64,000 nt of DNA from assembly GCF_000192795.1 (NCBI RefSeq), contig NW_007360624.1, forward strand, positions 30,472 to 94,471. The letters are read 5' to 3'. A model generated the notes under the pieces. It was not told where the DNA came from, made no database searches, and saw nothing but the letters and a program-made list of their open reading frames with translations. This document shows, piece after piece, positions 1 through 10,623 of this stretch. The DNA comes from Vavraia culicis subsp. floridensis (lineage: Eukaryota; Microsporidia; Pleistophoridae). How positions within the stretch are numbered: position 1 is the stretch's first letter; each line of letters begins with the position of its first letter. The translations under genes were made by a program, and so were the position numbers.

Positions 1-680
1 TCTGCTACGGCCATTAGCCGCCCGAAGTCTACGCTGGTACTTTCGTTGAGTAGGCATATCATGATTTTGATACAATAAACATGCACGTTAGATGTTCTAT
101 AGCTACTGAACATCGAGTTATCGATTCTTTCCAAGTTTAACAACATTTGATAGAAGAACTCAAAGCTCAGATCAAATTCACCAATTCGGCTATAAATCAG
201 CTTCAAAACTTCAGTTTTGCATTCGTTCTCAAGATCGGCCTCCAAAAAATTCAGCAGCATGGGCTTGTAGTGATTCACATCATCGACATAGCTCAGAATA
301 AATCTCAGTGACCTCATATACTGTACAAATTTGTCGTGAAATGGCTTTGCGTTTGTAACTGTGTCAAGCGCTTCGGAACTGTCAATAGAATCTATTTCAA
401 AAAGCAGCTCATTTTTTGCCAATCTGCAGCTACGCCTTGTAATAGTTTGGCTGATTCTCTGTATTATTTCTAAATGTGTGTTGTTTTTGAAGTATAAATT
501 TCTGAACTCAATATTTTTCACCAAGTTGAAGGAAATAACTTTAAGGTAGTGTAAAAAATCGTTCCTCTCGTATTCTTTAAGCTTCTTTTCATCGTACTCA
601 ACCTTCTCAATAGAATCATGAAGAAGCATTCCTTGTGCGTCCAAGAAGTAAGTACTTAAATAATTTAATCTTTGATCACT
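1..680 (-). CDS. Partial coding segment, possible continuation of the BEACH-type gene
   Basis: The minus strand is open from base 680 (just after a TAA at 683-681) to base 1 and runs off the window. The predicted residues are helix-rich and include FLHYLKVISFNLV, then LRFILSYVDDVNHYKP and FEFFYQMLLNL. The first in-frame ATG is at 629-627, but it lacks the CCC/GGG start motif that most genes here carry. That argues that the segment is a downstream exon rather than a new gene. The large minus-strand gene at 853-4479 lies directly upstream and ends in a ConA-like region; in BEACH proteins a further helical region normally follows. No strong splice pair is visible across the gap, so a separate gene is also possible. 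Confidence 0.6.
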
Positions 681-852
681 TTAGCTGTGAAAAACGTATT
701 GGAATGAACAAATCCACAACCAGCTCAAAAAATGGGATAGTCTGATCACAAAAACGTGTAGTAGAATTTTAATCGATAAATTGCAAACCGTTGAACACAA
801 AAATTGCATATCATAGAAACAGACTATGACAGGTTAGTAAATGCGATGTGGC

Positions 853-3800
853 TTAGGTGTTGTAGTCCAAATAGTACTGTTCTAAAATTGATCTGAATTC
901 AACAACTCTTTTCAATTTCTCAAGGTAAATTTTAGCAAAGTTTTCGCTGTTCAAAAAGTCGTACTGTACATTAACCATCAGGTTATTGACACACACATCA
1001 AAATTGTTCTTTGATAGAAAATATGGCTGCAAAGAATCGACAAGAACACCATCATGGTTATAATATTGGCATTTTCTTTCGAGTTCATTGATATATTTAA
1101 CATAGTAAGAGATGTTATCCAAATTCTCAAAGTATTTGTCATTGTATGACATATTCTCGTAGTATAAAATTCTTGGGACAATTCCTTTGAAATTCTCACC
1201 AATCTCAAGTGAGCTTGCTCTTTTAATTGTGACTGGCAGCTTAATTTCGTTAACATTTATTTTCAGGACCTTGTTGTTGTATTCTAATCCCAATGTATAC
1301 AGATTGTTGACAGGACTTGGTAACAGTATTATATTTTCAGCACCCTTTTCTACCAGGATCTTCAGCAACTGCCCATTTCTTACGATTAAAGCCGTATATC
1401 CGTTCGGTGTCGTAATTCTGAAAAGAAACTGGTCGCCAATCTTACTATATTGGTGAAGATTACAGTAGAGACAAAAACTGCTCAGTTTTTTCCTAATTGT
1501 TACTTTTGACCTGTTGAACACCAATCCACTTACATATTTATAGTCGTGCAACAAGGTTCTTAGACATTTGCTCACAATTTCCTTATCTGAAACGTTTTTT
1601 GATAGCTCAAGCTCCAATAAATGTCGCTTCTGATTGCTTGTTAACAGTTCAACTTTCAAATCCAGATGAATCTGGTCATGTCGTATTTTCGTTTTCATTT
1701 TTGGATTATTCAGTGTTATGTTCGAGAACGTGTCATCAATGTCACATATATTCAAATTTTTAGGATCATATTCACCACTTCTGCTCAGATTTGGTAATAC
1801 TTCAGCGTTTAGTGGTCCATTCAGCGTGTTGCTTGTTGTATTTTCAGCATTAAGGAGATTGTCCCCTTTAGCGGTGGCAGAGCTTTGATCTATTTCTTCT
1901 TCTTGTTTAGTGTCTTGTTTGTTCTTGATTGCTAAGTTGTTGCTGTCCCCTAGACCGATTGGTTTTTTCGCAAGTATACTCTTATTGCCTGAAAGAGACG
2001 AAACGTTAGAAAATTTTTCTTCATTTGACCCGCCATAAAAATTGTGCACTATTTTAGCATCACAGTCATTCATGCCGTCCTCATTTTTCTCTAACAGCAT
2101 TTTAAATTCATCCAATCGATAAAGATTCTCAAAATTGATTTTTTTTAAGATCATGTACGTGTGATACTCTGATTTTTCCGTAAACATTTTTCTCAAATTT
2201 GTGTAAATGATGTCCAGTACCCGACAGTTTTTGTTGCTAGTTGAGCTCAATACCGAATTATCAACGCTACGCGCACTATTATCCGTGTTAGTCTCCGATT
2301 TGCAATCGGAATGGTTTTTACAGCACTCCAAAGATTTTGACTCATCGTTAACTATCTCAGAGATGTTGTCTAATATTGTTTGCAGTGCATGCAGAAAGAG
2401 AGAGTCCATTTTCCTTTCCTCGCTAAAAATCACGTTCTCAAGAAGCAGTCTCAAATTTAGCTTGAGAAGTAAGTCGGTAAAATTCCATTCCTCTATGTAG
2501 TCTCTCGTTAGATTCAGTATTTGGCAGATCGTTCTCGTATTTCTATTGTTAAATATTTGAGAAAAATACACAACACTTTCGGTTTGCAACGATGTCAGAG
2601 ATCCATAGACATTTGTATCCGTCAGATCGTCATCAACAAAAGTGGTGTTAGAGAAATTATATCGCTCTTCACCTTTGAAATTCCTGTAAAACTTGTATTC
2701 TTTGTTAAATGTCACAAGCAGCTCGTGTAAGAAAGGTAGTATGTGCTGCAGGATCTCAGGAAAAGCGTTAAGGAAGAAAAGAGACCGTTCAAAAACTTCG
2801 AATGACATGTTGTTCAAATGATTCTTATGTTTTTCAACGCTTTTTCTTCGGAGATTTACCGTAAGGTTTGAGATACTTATACTAGCGTAGTTTATGTCGC
2901 TGAAACTTTGTGTTATTTGGTCTTTCACCTCTTCTTCTCGGTTTAGCACCATTTTCTCGACCAAATTTATGAAAAATTTATCAAAATCGAAATTTCTTCG
3001 TTTTTGTCTCAGAAAAAGCACGTAATCCAATATGCGTAGTGTTAGTTTCTGGAAAACTATCTTTTCGCGGATCAGGAAAGTGAGATAGTACGAATCTAAC
3101 AGTTTCTCCAACATCTCAAATTTGAGATGATTTAAATGATTTTTACAGATAAATAAGCATTCGATGTATGCTGAATTGATGACTACGCACTTATCATAGA
3201 AAAGACAGTACAGCGTTGGAAGTCTTTTTTCTATTATCAAATCCTTTAAGATTCTCTCTCCCGATTTATGACTGATCTTAAACATATCCTCCACCACTTG
3301 AATAGTGTGCTTCACATTGCTGCTGTTGTATGTCTTCAGAAATGCATCGTGTACCTTTTTGTTGTTGAAAACCCTCATGATGGCGAATTTACCGATGTCA
3401 ACGATAAATTTGTGGTTTCTTTTGGCAAGAATTATGTTCTGAATGGCAGAGTTCGAAGCATTTTTTACAAATTGGTCCTTGAAAAAATTCTTAAAATTGA
3501 ACTGTTCCAGGTTTAAGGTACGCAATGCCCAGTCGTACAACAATTTCATCATATCTTTTGATTCTGTACTATGGTTTTTCTTTGTAAAATACTGCTCTGA
3601 TGCCTTATTTTCGGTTCCTGCAACGTCTAAGATCTTAACTTTGATGCGTTTTTCTTCTCCACTCGATGTTTCGTCATCACTATCGCAGATTTTGCTGAAA
3701 CTCGTAAGAAAATAATCGACATATTCGCTATTTCTATTAAGTACGTAGTTGATAATGAAAAATATTCTTTCTTTCTCTATATTTAGGCAGACTGTGTGGT

Positions 3801-4479
3801 TAGCATTAGGTGAAATACTGCATAACAAACAGAAAGAAGAGATCAAATACCGATTGACACCCACCATGTTAATCACTTGGTTCTTTTGTAAGTCACTTGC
3901 CGCGTTTAGGAGATTGTTCCTAACATTTTCAAAAAGTTGCATCGTTAAGTTTCCTAATTCTAATGCCGTATCTCGATTGATGCTCTGTTTTACCTTTGTA
4001 CACTTATTCTCTATGGTTTCCTGGTAAATACCTTTTGCAATCAGCCCATTTTCCCATTTTTCGTTAAACTTCGTTATAACCAAAAATAATTCCAAAATTT
4101 TGTTTCCTAAGTCCAATAGCAGCTCAATTTTTTTTAGCTCCGTAGCGTCTCCGTTTTCAACGCTCAGAATGTTAATGAGCATCTCATCAGTGATACTCCT
4201 TAGTGTGTTATCGAGTACCGCGTAAAAGCTGCTTTCGATCCGTCGCATAACAATTACAAGCTGCCTTGTCAACGTGTTCAGCTCGTGTTTGGAGAGACTT
4301 TTAATGAGAAAACTGTCTATTTTATCTAGCAGCTCTCTGATTCGGACCATGTTAGCGATTTTTATCAGGTCGAAATTGCCTCCACAAATTGTCTCGAGCG
4401 ACTTGATAATTTCTGCAAAATTCGATGTGACCAAAGAATTATCGGTCTCCTTGTGCACTAGTCGTGTTCCCTGCGACAT
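853..4479 (-). CDS. Large armadillo/ConA-like scaffold protein, BEACH-family type
   Basis: This 1208-aa protein is mostly helical. An N-terminal repeat-like region (about 1-700) is followed by an acidic, Asn/Ser-rich linker (about 700-900). The C-terminal part (about 930-1190) resembles the ConA-like lectin region that precedes the BEACH domain in neurobeachin/LvsA proteins: a beta-rich stretch with FLFRITTPNGYTALIV, then LEIGENFKGIVPRILYYEN. The latter fits the 'GENFKG..' signature of LamG/ConA folds. No BEACH domain or WD repeats lie before the stop; they could lie beyond the left edge. The start at 4479 is chosen because ACAGGGAAG sits directly before that ATG; the open frame continues 45 nt upstream without another ATG. 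Such proteins act in vesicle traffic and membrane fission. The family assignment is inference. Confidence 0.5.
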   Translation of the reverse strand: MSQGTRLVHKETDNSLVTSNFAEIIKSLETICGGNFDLIKIANMVRIRELLDKIDSFLIKSLSKHELNTLTRQLVIVMRRIESSFYAVLDNTLRSITDEMLINILSVENGDATELKKIELLLDLGNKILELFLVITKFNEKWENGLIAKGIYQETIENKCTKVKQSINRDTALELGNLTMQLFENVRNNLLNAASDLQKNQVINMVGVNRYLISSFCLLCSISPNANHTVCLNIEKERIFFIINYVLNRNSEYVDYFLTSFSKICDSDDETSSGEEKRIKVKILDVAGTENKASEQYFTKKNHSTESKDMMKLLYDWALRTLNLEQFNFKNFFKDQFVKNASNSAIQNIILAKRNHKFIVDIGKFAIMRVFNNKKVHDAFLKTYNSSNVKHTIQVVEDMFKISHKSGERILKDLIIEKRLPTLYCLFYDKCVVINSAYIECLFICKNHLNHLKFEMLEKLLDSYYLTFLIREKIVFQKLTLRILDYVLFLRQKRRNFDFDKFFINLVEKMVLNREEEVKDQITQSFSDINYASISISNLTVNLRRKSVEKHKNHLNNMSFEVFERSLFFLNAFPEILQHILPFLHELLVTFNKEYKFYRNFKGEERYNFSNTTFVDDDLTDTNVYGSLTSLQTESVVYFSQIFNNRNTRTICQILNLTRDYIEEWNFTDLLLKLNLRLLLENVIFSEERKMDSLFLHALQTILDNISEIVNDESKSLECCKNHSDCKSETNTDNSARSVDNSVLSSTSNKNCRVLDIIYTNLRKMFTEKSEYHTYMILKKINFENLYRLDEFKMLLEKNEDGMNDCDAKIVHNFYGGSNEEKFSNVSSLSGNKSILAKKPIGLGDSNNLAIKNKQDTKQEEEIDQSSATAKGDNLLNAENTTSNTLNGPLNAEVLPNLSRSGEYDPKNLNICDIDDTFSNITLNNPKMKTKIRHDQIHLDLKVELLTSNQKRHLLELELSKNVSDKEIVSKCLRTLLHDYKYVSGLVFNRSKVTIRKKLSSFCLYCNLHQYSKIGDQFLFRITTPNGYTALIVRNGQLLKILVEKGAENIILLPSPVNNLYTLGLEYNNKVLKINVNEIKLPVTIKRASSLEIGENFKGIVPRILYYENMSYNDKYFENLDNISYYVKYINELERKCQYYNHDGVLVDSLQPYFLSKNNFDVCVNNLMVNVQYDFLNSENFAKIYLEKLKRVVEFRSILEQYYLDYNT

Positions 4480-5079
4480 CTTCCCTGTTACATATGTCGA
4501 ACAATATAAAAAACTTTGAAACAAAACGTTTTATAATTCGAATATTTTTTCATTGTGAGAACTCTTTGAACATATGATGATCAGCAGTATGCCCAACTTC
4601 CGTCTACAAGTTTATTACGACCTTGCTTTGTCTGTTTAAATACGCCACCGGTACAGCGAGTCATTTATACCAGCTTGTGCTTGCGTAATAGTACGTTTTT
4701 GACAGATGTATCATTTTATTTGCCAAAATTATTTAATTTCACGGCTATATCCTGTGTACTCGCGTATTTAAACATATTTATCGTCCATCAAGTGAAGAAC
4801 TAAGTATCACTCGAGCTGCTTGAGCACAGCGCTAATCATTAAAACAACCTCTAAAATATCAAATATAGTATGCTAAGTGCGATTGATATGACAAAATCAG
4901 CAACTTGTAAATACACATGCGAGCACCATTCTAAGACATATGATCACTAATATTTCTTAATAACATCTTGGCGATCATAACCTTGTGCCAATCTTAATAT
5001 GCTCTTGTTTTTGCAGAACCGCCATGGGAAAACTCAACAGAAAAAATTAACAATAATGTAAAATTTCGCTTTACCCCCA
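4480..5079. other. Divergent intergenic region
   Basis: 600 bp lie between the divergent BEACH-type and RuvB-like genes and must hold both promoters. TTTACCCCCA abuts the RuvB-like ATG. I see no further gene. Confidence 0.6.
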
Positions 5080-6165
5080 ATGACCATCGAATCAAAAGAT
5101 CTTCGCAGCGTAGACAGGATAGGTCTGCATTCACACGTGCACTCTCTCGGCGTGGTTGACAATAAGATACATGATGGTTCTGGCCTTGTTGGCCAGGAGA
5201 AAGCAAGAATTGCCCTGTCATTATCAAGGGAGCGCTCTCATATAGCGTTGCTCCATGGACCGAAAAATTCGGGGAAGTCAGCTTTGGCCACAGCGCTATC
5301 GAAAGACACGGAAAACAGTGTTTATATTTCTGCTGCGCAGATAGAAAGTGTGGAGGAACTGGATAAATTGATCCTTTCGGTGCAGGTTGTGGTGCTAATG
5401 GAAGAAACAACCGTGATTGAAGGTGAAATAGTATCGATTTCCGGGAACAATATGACGCTAAGAACAACAGACATGGAGAGCAACTTCACTGTCCGAGAAA
5501 TAATTGGTTTTACGGAAGGAGACGTTCTACAAATTGTAAATGGAACGATAAAACGCATGGGAACCACACGTACGGGCGAATCCATTGATCCAAATGTGCC
5601 CATTGTCGGGACACCGAAGGGAAACCTAGTCCAAAAAAAGATTTTGAGAAAACGGACAACGTTCGCGAATTTGATAGAAAATAATGACAAGAATGCAGAC
5701 AAGTACCTTATATATGAGAAGGTAACAGATTGGATTGCAGAGAACAAGGCTGAGATTCCAAAAAGCACATTAATAATCGATGAGGCTCATCTTCTTGACG
5801 AAAGAATGCTTAACTACCTGTTCAAGATAAGTGAGCTGGTACATCCTCCGTTTATTCTCCTTGTTTCTAAGGATGACATTGATGAAAACAGACTGCTAAA
5901 GATAAAAACATTAACGTACACCGACAAGGAAAAAGAAAAAATTCTCAAGCTACGCGGATTGGAGGAGGAAATTGTGCTGAGTGACGATTTGATAAACAAT
6001 CTGTTGGATATAGAACGTAATATGGGAATGAGATACGCTATTAATGCTGTAACGCTTGTTGGTGTTCTTGCCAGTTTTTATCAAAGGGATCCTAACGTGA
6101 ACGATTTGAAATGTGTTTGTGATTTATTTTTGGACGTGAAGCGTGCGAAAGAGGCATTTTTGTAA
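5080..6165 (+). CDS. RuvB-like AAA+ ATPase, divergent (RVB2-like)
   Basis: This 361-aa AAA+ protein belongs to the Rvb1/Rvb2 (RUVBL, TIP49) family, whose hexamers serve the INO80, SWR1 and NuA4 chromatin complexes. The N-terminus RIGLHSHV followed by GLVGQEKAR is typical. Walker A reads GPKNSGKSAL (about 60-70) and Walker B LIIDEAHLLD (about 228-237). The inserted OB-like domain contains IEGEIVSI and TLRTTDMES, closest to Rvb2, although GLVGQEKAR is more Rvb1-like. The family is usually about 450-470 aa, so roughly 100 residues are missing. The Walker B partner is EAH instead of the usual EVH, and the second AAA half is shortened. The start has TTTACCCCCA immediately upstream. The family call is firm; the paralogue call is not. 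Confidence 0.8.
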   Translation: MTIESKDLRSVDRIGLHSHVHSLGVVDNKIHDGSGLVGQEKARIALSLSRERSHIALLHGPKNSGKSALATALSKDTENSVYISAAQIESVEELDKLILSVQVVVLMEETTVIEGEIVSISGNNMTLRTTDMESNFTVREIIGFTEGDVLQIVNGTIKRMGTTRTGESIDPNVPIVGTPKGNLVQKKILRKRTTFANLIENNDKNADKYLIYEKVTDWIAENKAEIPKSTLIIDEAHLLDERMLNYLFKISELVHPPFILLVSKDDIDENRLLKIKTLTYTDKEKEKILKLRGLEEEIVLSDDLINNLLDIERNMGMRYAINAVTLVGVLASFYQRDPNVNDLKCVCDLFLDVKRAKEAFL

Positions 6166-6428
6166 GGATGTTGAATAAATGTTGGCAATTTATTACCATT
6201 ATTATGTTTCTGGTGCATATATATTGTTACGTGCAGGGAATCAATTGTATGCTGATAGATAGACATGTTTTTTAAAAGCGATAACTGATGCGTTGTATTT
6301 GATCTCTATTCAGCGTATTTGTTCTATTTAAACGAACACGCCACTTTCCATTTTTTTAATTACAGGTGAACGAAAGCTTTTGCTACAATCAAATAGCAAT
6401 TTCTTCGAACTTCATATGACCCCTGGCG

Positions 6429-7088
6429 ATGTTCTTAAAATATTATTTGAACCGAATACTTGGACGAAAATTAACGTTTGCTAAAAAGCCGGACATTATT
6501 TTCATTGTAGACGCATACAAGGACGTGCCGCCGCATGACATTGGGGAGCTGCAGAGTAAATACGGGATAAAAAAGATCTTGATACTGAAAAGAGATGATC
6601 TGGATACCTTTCACGCCCAAGAACCCCTTGATATTCAAAGCCTACCTGATTTGATAATATACTGCAATAACAAGCTTGAATTCAAATTACGTGAACCTGA
6701 AATACTGTATAAGGCAGAAATAGTTTTCAGCAGATTTGGATTTGGTGAAAGATTGTTTGTTGAAGCCTTAGACCACTATTCGAGCTGTGTTATCAACAGC
6801 GGTAAGTAAAAATAATTCATTATTAAAATATGTAAGTGTACTAAACGGATGATTGTAGTATGTGGTTTAATTCTGAGAAGAATCTTTTGATATGCAGAAT
6901 TGCCATTTAAGGACATGCTCTTGTTCATTCATTTTTACGATATGTTAGCGGACCTGGCAGCCAAGCGAGGAGACTGGTTTCCTTGTATAAGGTTCAAATT
7001 CGAATCATTCTTGGCAGGTGAATTCGTGGAAATGCTCGAGAGTCTTCCTCAAGTTTTTATATTGAAGAAATGCGGCAGCTACAATTGA
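6429..7088 (+). CDS. Spliced gene of unknown function (two exons)
   Basis: Exon 1 is 6429-6801 and exon 2 is 6898-7088, joined in phase 1 to give 187 residues. I do not recognise the protein. It has an alternating strand/helix pattern, with KPDIIFIVDAYKD and later LPDLIIYCNN as likely beta strands. The splice model rests on three things. Exon 2 has clear coding character but no ATG at its start. Its frame is closed by TGA at 6888-6890. Exon 1 would otherwise run into TAA just after the GTAAGT. Translation starts after GACCCCTGGCG, which fits the local start motif. No signal peptide or membrane segment is evident. Confidence 0.8.
6802..6897 (+). other. Spliceosomal intron, 96 nt
   Basis: It begins GTAAGT and ends ATATGCAG, with a branch-like TACTAAAC near 6838. 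Removing it fuses the two exons in phase 1 (G|AA codes Glu). A second GTAAGT lies at 6832 inside the intron. The earlier AG at 6858 cannot be used because TGA at 6888-6890 closes the downstream frame. Confidence 0.8.
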
Positions 7089-8468
7089 GTTTATAAATAA
7101 GATGAAATGTTACTCGTATATAGCAGATAGAGAGGTAACGCTTGTAGAGGAGCAAACTTTTACTATCACAAGATGGTATATGAAATGACTCTCAAAAATT
7201 TCTTAGTCGCCGATACACCTTGGTATCTGAGACGGGGATACCGCTGCGAACCAAAAATCTCTAGTACATGATAGGAAGTAGTTCTCTAGGATAGTCGGGT
7301 CTGAAAGGATGAAATATGCAAATGTCACTTAGAAAGAAAAACTTTTCACTACATGTCATCATACCGTTTGTAAGGTTATTTTGCTCTCTAACTAACGTGC
7401 ATGTAACCACGGGCCATATTTAAATATCTGCCTTCCCAACATTGTCTGTATTCCTCAATAAAAATTATCATTCTGGTACACCACAAAACTATCGCATCCC
7501 AAAAAGCACAATATAATGACCACTATGTAGAGCTCAAATCGAATAAACTATAGTTACAGTTCATCTGATGAATAAGCTAAGTCAACCAATAATTTGTAAT
7601 TTAATAAATAATATATCGTATCAGTAGCGCCCTCTAATCTTCATGTTAGCACAGGCCGGTATTTTCCCGTTTGTGTTTTTGCCGCCAAAATACGCATTTC
7701 CAAATGATAATCATGACAAGAGTGCCGAACATGTTAGAAATCAGGCAACAACTGGAACTTGAATGAATAACTTTCTCACTCTAACGAATCATAGTTTGTA
7801 TGACAGGCTAAGAGCATAGGAATGCAAAACAAGTATTTTAAACGCAGACGCATGTTCATCTCGATTTCCCATGCTTTATATGAATATTGTGCCAAAAATG
7901 CATCTTTACATCGATTTTATACGACAATAAAATGTGAACCGCATTTGTTGCGTCATCTTCAATTCTTTTACCTTAATTGCTGAACAAAACCATTTGGTTA
8001 ACAAAACGCTAATTAAACGCTAACCAAGTTTCAGTGCAGGAATATAACGGTGAATCAATCGATATGACGTAACATATTGTACCTATTAACGATAGTGCAT
8101 GCATTTTACTCCTATATTCTAATCTTGTATTTTTCATAGATTCTTACCCTCTTTTCCTATTTCGTATCATTCTATCTCTTTAACACTTCCAAGTCATGTC
8201 GATCCTTCAGAGTGTGTACGAAAAGAACTTATCAAACAATAAAAAAGGTTTAATACCATACTTTACATTAATTAAAGAGATGTTCTGTTCATATTTGTCA
8301 TTATCATAGTTCAGTACTCTATGAAATATAAAATTGTATGTAAACAGAGAATGCGTTGCTGAAGACACGCTCATTCCTTCGATCAAAATTTTGCACGAAG
8401 AATCGAAATGCCATTTCCCTCCAAAGTGGGGATAAATAAATGAAAATTTGAAGCATTGGAAATAAAAA
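7089..8468. other. Long intergenic region
   Basis: About 1.4 kb of AT-rich sequence. I see no convincing ORF, RNA gene or repeat. Confidence 0.5.
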
Positions 8469-10076
8469 ATGCACGTAACTACAAAAAGTGCACGGGCTCT
8501 TCTCAATATGATGAAGGCAAATAAATTGATAAAAATTTACTCTGCGTACGATGTCTCAAGCATAATTGCCACGGATCTTCTGATAACGGTGTTGGAGAAG
8601 GAATGTATAAAATATGAATTGACGGTTTGCGAGATTGTCGAAAAGAGCACGGAGAGGGAGAATGATGTTTTACATGTTTATGTCGACTTATATCCGAGAA
8701 AGGATCTCAGCGGCTTGTTCGTAGGACTAGCAGTCAGGAAAAAGTTTCTAAAAACGAACCGTAACGGGGGCAATAAAACTCGCCTGGCTGATGAAGATGC
8801 ACTAGAAATTAGAAAGGATAGGGTAGACTGTGACGAGGAGGTTGAAAAAAACGCTGGAAAGGGTGAAGGAATTGATCCAGATAAAGATCTGGGCGGTGAG
8901 TATTCTTGTAATACCTCTTTTCTTTCCTGTGAATACAACGGATGTAAATGCAATGATGATGCATATTCGATTCTCACCTTGTATTCGATGGTAAAGATGC
9001 TAAACCTTGTAGGAAACGAGACATTATGGCCGATCTTGATTTATTTTTCATATTATGATGTGTTTTTTAGGAATGGAGTTGAGTGCGATGTGTGCAATAG
9101 CATTTTACTGGAGCTTAAGTACGAATTAGAAAAAAATGAGACCAACCAGGTGCTCGATAGAAATTACGGCGCACCTGACAATAGCACCAACGCAACCAAC
9201 GCTCTTCTTTACAAGCGTGACATAAATTTGCCGTACCTCTTCTCCACAAATCTGTACTTGACACTGAACAACAACATAACATTCTTGGTACAGAAAAAGA
9301 TTTTTACCAAGGTAAAATCAGAGGCAAAACTGAACGAATTCCTTGCAAAATCGGGTATTTCCATACAGACGGCCAAGGAATCATTTGTTAATCTGTGTAA
9401 AAAGTACAAAGACTTGATTTACCAAACACTGCCTCAGTCATTCATTTTTATAAAGAAATACGACAATGACATGAGAATAACGGGCATAGAGAGCTACTAC
9501 TTGATGCTTAGCTATCTCTTTTACGGCAGACCGTATTTCTGTATTCAATCCTTGCATAAAAAGAAGTACACCGACTTGACCACTATGTGCAAGGAAAGCA
9601 GCGAACACAACGGTGAGAATTTGAATGATGAGGAGGATTTTGATGAAAATGCATGCCGTTCAGAACAAAGAGACGAATATCTGAACAAGAACCGAAATAA
9701 ATCACAGGCAAACACCAATTCATACAATTTCAAAGAGAATAACGTGTATTTTCTGCTGATGCGCACCTTCAAAGAGAATATTAAAAAGATCAAACAGGTG
9801 AAAAACATCAAAATACTCTTTCTGTGCACCAATATCACCAATTTGGTGTTCATAAAAGAACTTTACAATGTTTTCGTTCTGTTCTTCAATCTCTTGGGCA
9901 TCAGCAACAGATTTATAATCTTGTTAGAAAATTATGACAAAGACAAGGCGTTGATATACGGCAAGAAGGAGAAAAAGCTGAGAATCAGCGGTGAGATTAT
10001 TGATAACAAAGGAATGGCGCTATTGGTAGCGAAGAAGGATGTCCGATATTTCATAAAAAAATGTCTGAAAATGTAG
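8469..10076 (+). CDS. CDC45: CDC45-like replication initiation protein
   Basis: This 535-aa protein fits CDC45, the DHH-fold subunit of the Cdc45-MCM-GINS replicative helicase. The N-terminal strand and helix IKIYSAYDVSSIIATDLL match the CDC45 opening, and YVDLYPRKDL follows as the degenerate DHH segment. An acidic, low-complexity insertion lies at about 110-150, as in other CDC45s. LYSMVKMLNLVGNETLWPILI matches the family's 'LA..L.......LW.AIVG' helix. A second charged insertion lies near 375-415. The C-terminal half is helix-rich. The start may instead be ATG 8508 (GGG upstream), which would trim 13 residues. The length is a little below the usual 570-650 aa. Confidence 0.75.
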   Translation: MHVTTKSARALLNMMKANKLIKIYSAYDVSSIIATDLLITVLEKECIKYELTVCEIVEKSTERENDVLHVYVDLYPRKDLSGLFVGLAVRKKFLKTNRNGGNKTRLADEDALEIRKDRVDCDEEVEKNAGKGEGIDPDKDLGGEYSCNTSFLSCEYNGCKCNDDAYSILTLYSMVKMLNLVGNETLWPILIYFSYYDVFFRNGVECDVCNSILLELKYELEKNETNQVLDRNYGAPDNSTNATNALLYKRDINLPYLFSTNLYLTLNNNITFLVQKKIFTKVKSEAKLNEFLAKSGISIQTAKESFVNLCKKYKDLIYQTLPQSFIFIKKYDNDMRITGIESYYLMLSYLFYGRPYFCIQSLHKKKYTDLTTMCKESSEHNGENLNDEEDFDENACRSEQRDEYLNKNRNKSQANTNSYNFKENNVYFLLMRTFKENIKKIKQVKNIKILFLCTNITNLVFIKELYNVFVLFFNLLGISNRFIILLENYDKDKALIYGKKEKKLRISGEIIDNKGMALLVAKKDVRYFIKKCLKM

Positions 10077-10248
10077 CGTGATATTCAACGCACCAGAAGT
10101 AAATAGATAAAAATAACGATGTGTAATAAAACCTAGCAATTCGTAATGTAACGGAGAATGATCGAGAACATAGATCGTACACGTTAGCCGGATGGCAATA
10201 AAAATATTTTTTAGTATACTCGCTGTTCTTTCTGTAAATAACATGTCT

Positions 10249-10623
10249 CTAATGCGGTTGCGGTTTAAATCCATCAACTGCCATGTTTCTGGTGGCTCTT
10301 GGCAGTCTTACGGTGCTGTTTCTCAATCTTTCGTCAACTTTTACCTGGCATCCAAGTCGTGACGTGCTACATGGCATGAAGGCTTGGTCGAGTAGGTCAT
10401 ACTCCCGATCGCTTGGTTCTTCCAACGATTGATACAGCTTTTTATCTAATATAACATGGCAGGTTGAACACGCCAAACTGCCCTCGCATGCACCCTCCAG
10501 ATCGATCTTATTGGCATGTGCTACCTCTAAGAGCGTTTTCCCAGGTACTGAAAACACCTCCTTTGGCGTTTTGTCCAAAAATATAAAATTTATAAGTTTT
10601 CCATCATTAATCTTCTTGAGCAT
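10249..10623 (-). CDS. YAH1: Mitosomal adrenodoxin-type [2Fe-2S] ferredoxin
   Basis: This 124-aa ferredoxin of the Yah1/adrenodoxin type donates electrons for Fe-S cluster assembly in the mitosome. The cluster ligands are visible as Cys46, Cys52, Cys55 (CEGSLACSTC) and Cys92 (RLGCQV). The acidic interaction stretch EEPSDREYDLLDQAF lies between them. An extra Cys85 sits near the cluster. There is almost no N-terminal extension, so any mitosome targeting signal must be very short or internal. The gene converges with CDC45, leaving 172 bp between the stops. Confidence 0.92.
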   Translation of the reverse strand: MLKKINDGKLINFIFLDKTPKEVFSVPGKTLLEVAHANKIDLEGACEGSLACSTCHVILDKKLYQSLEEPSDREYDLLDQAFMPCSTSRLGCQVKVDERLRNSTVRLPRATRNMAVDGFKPQPH

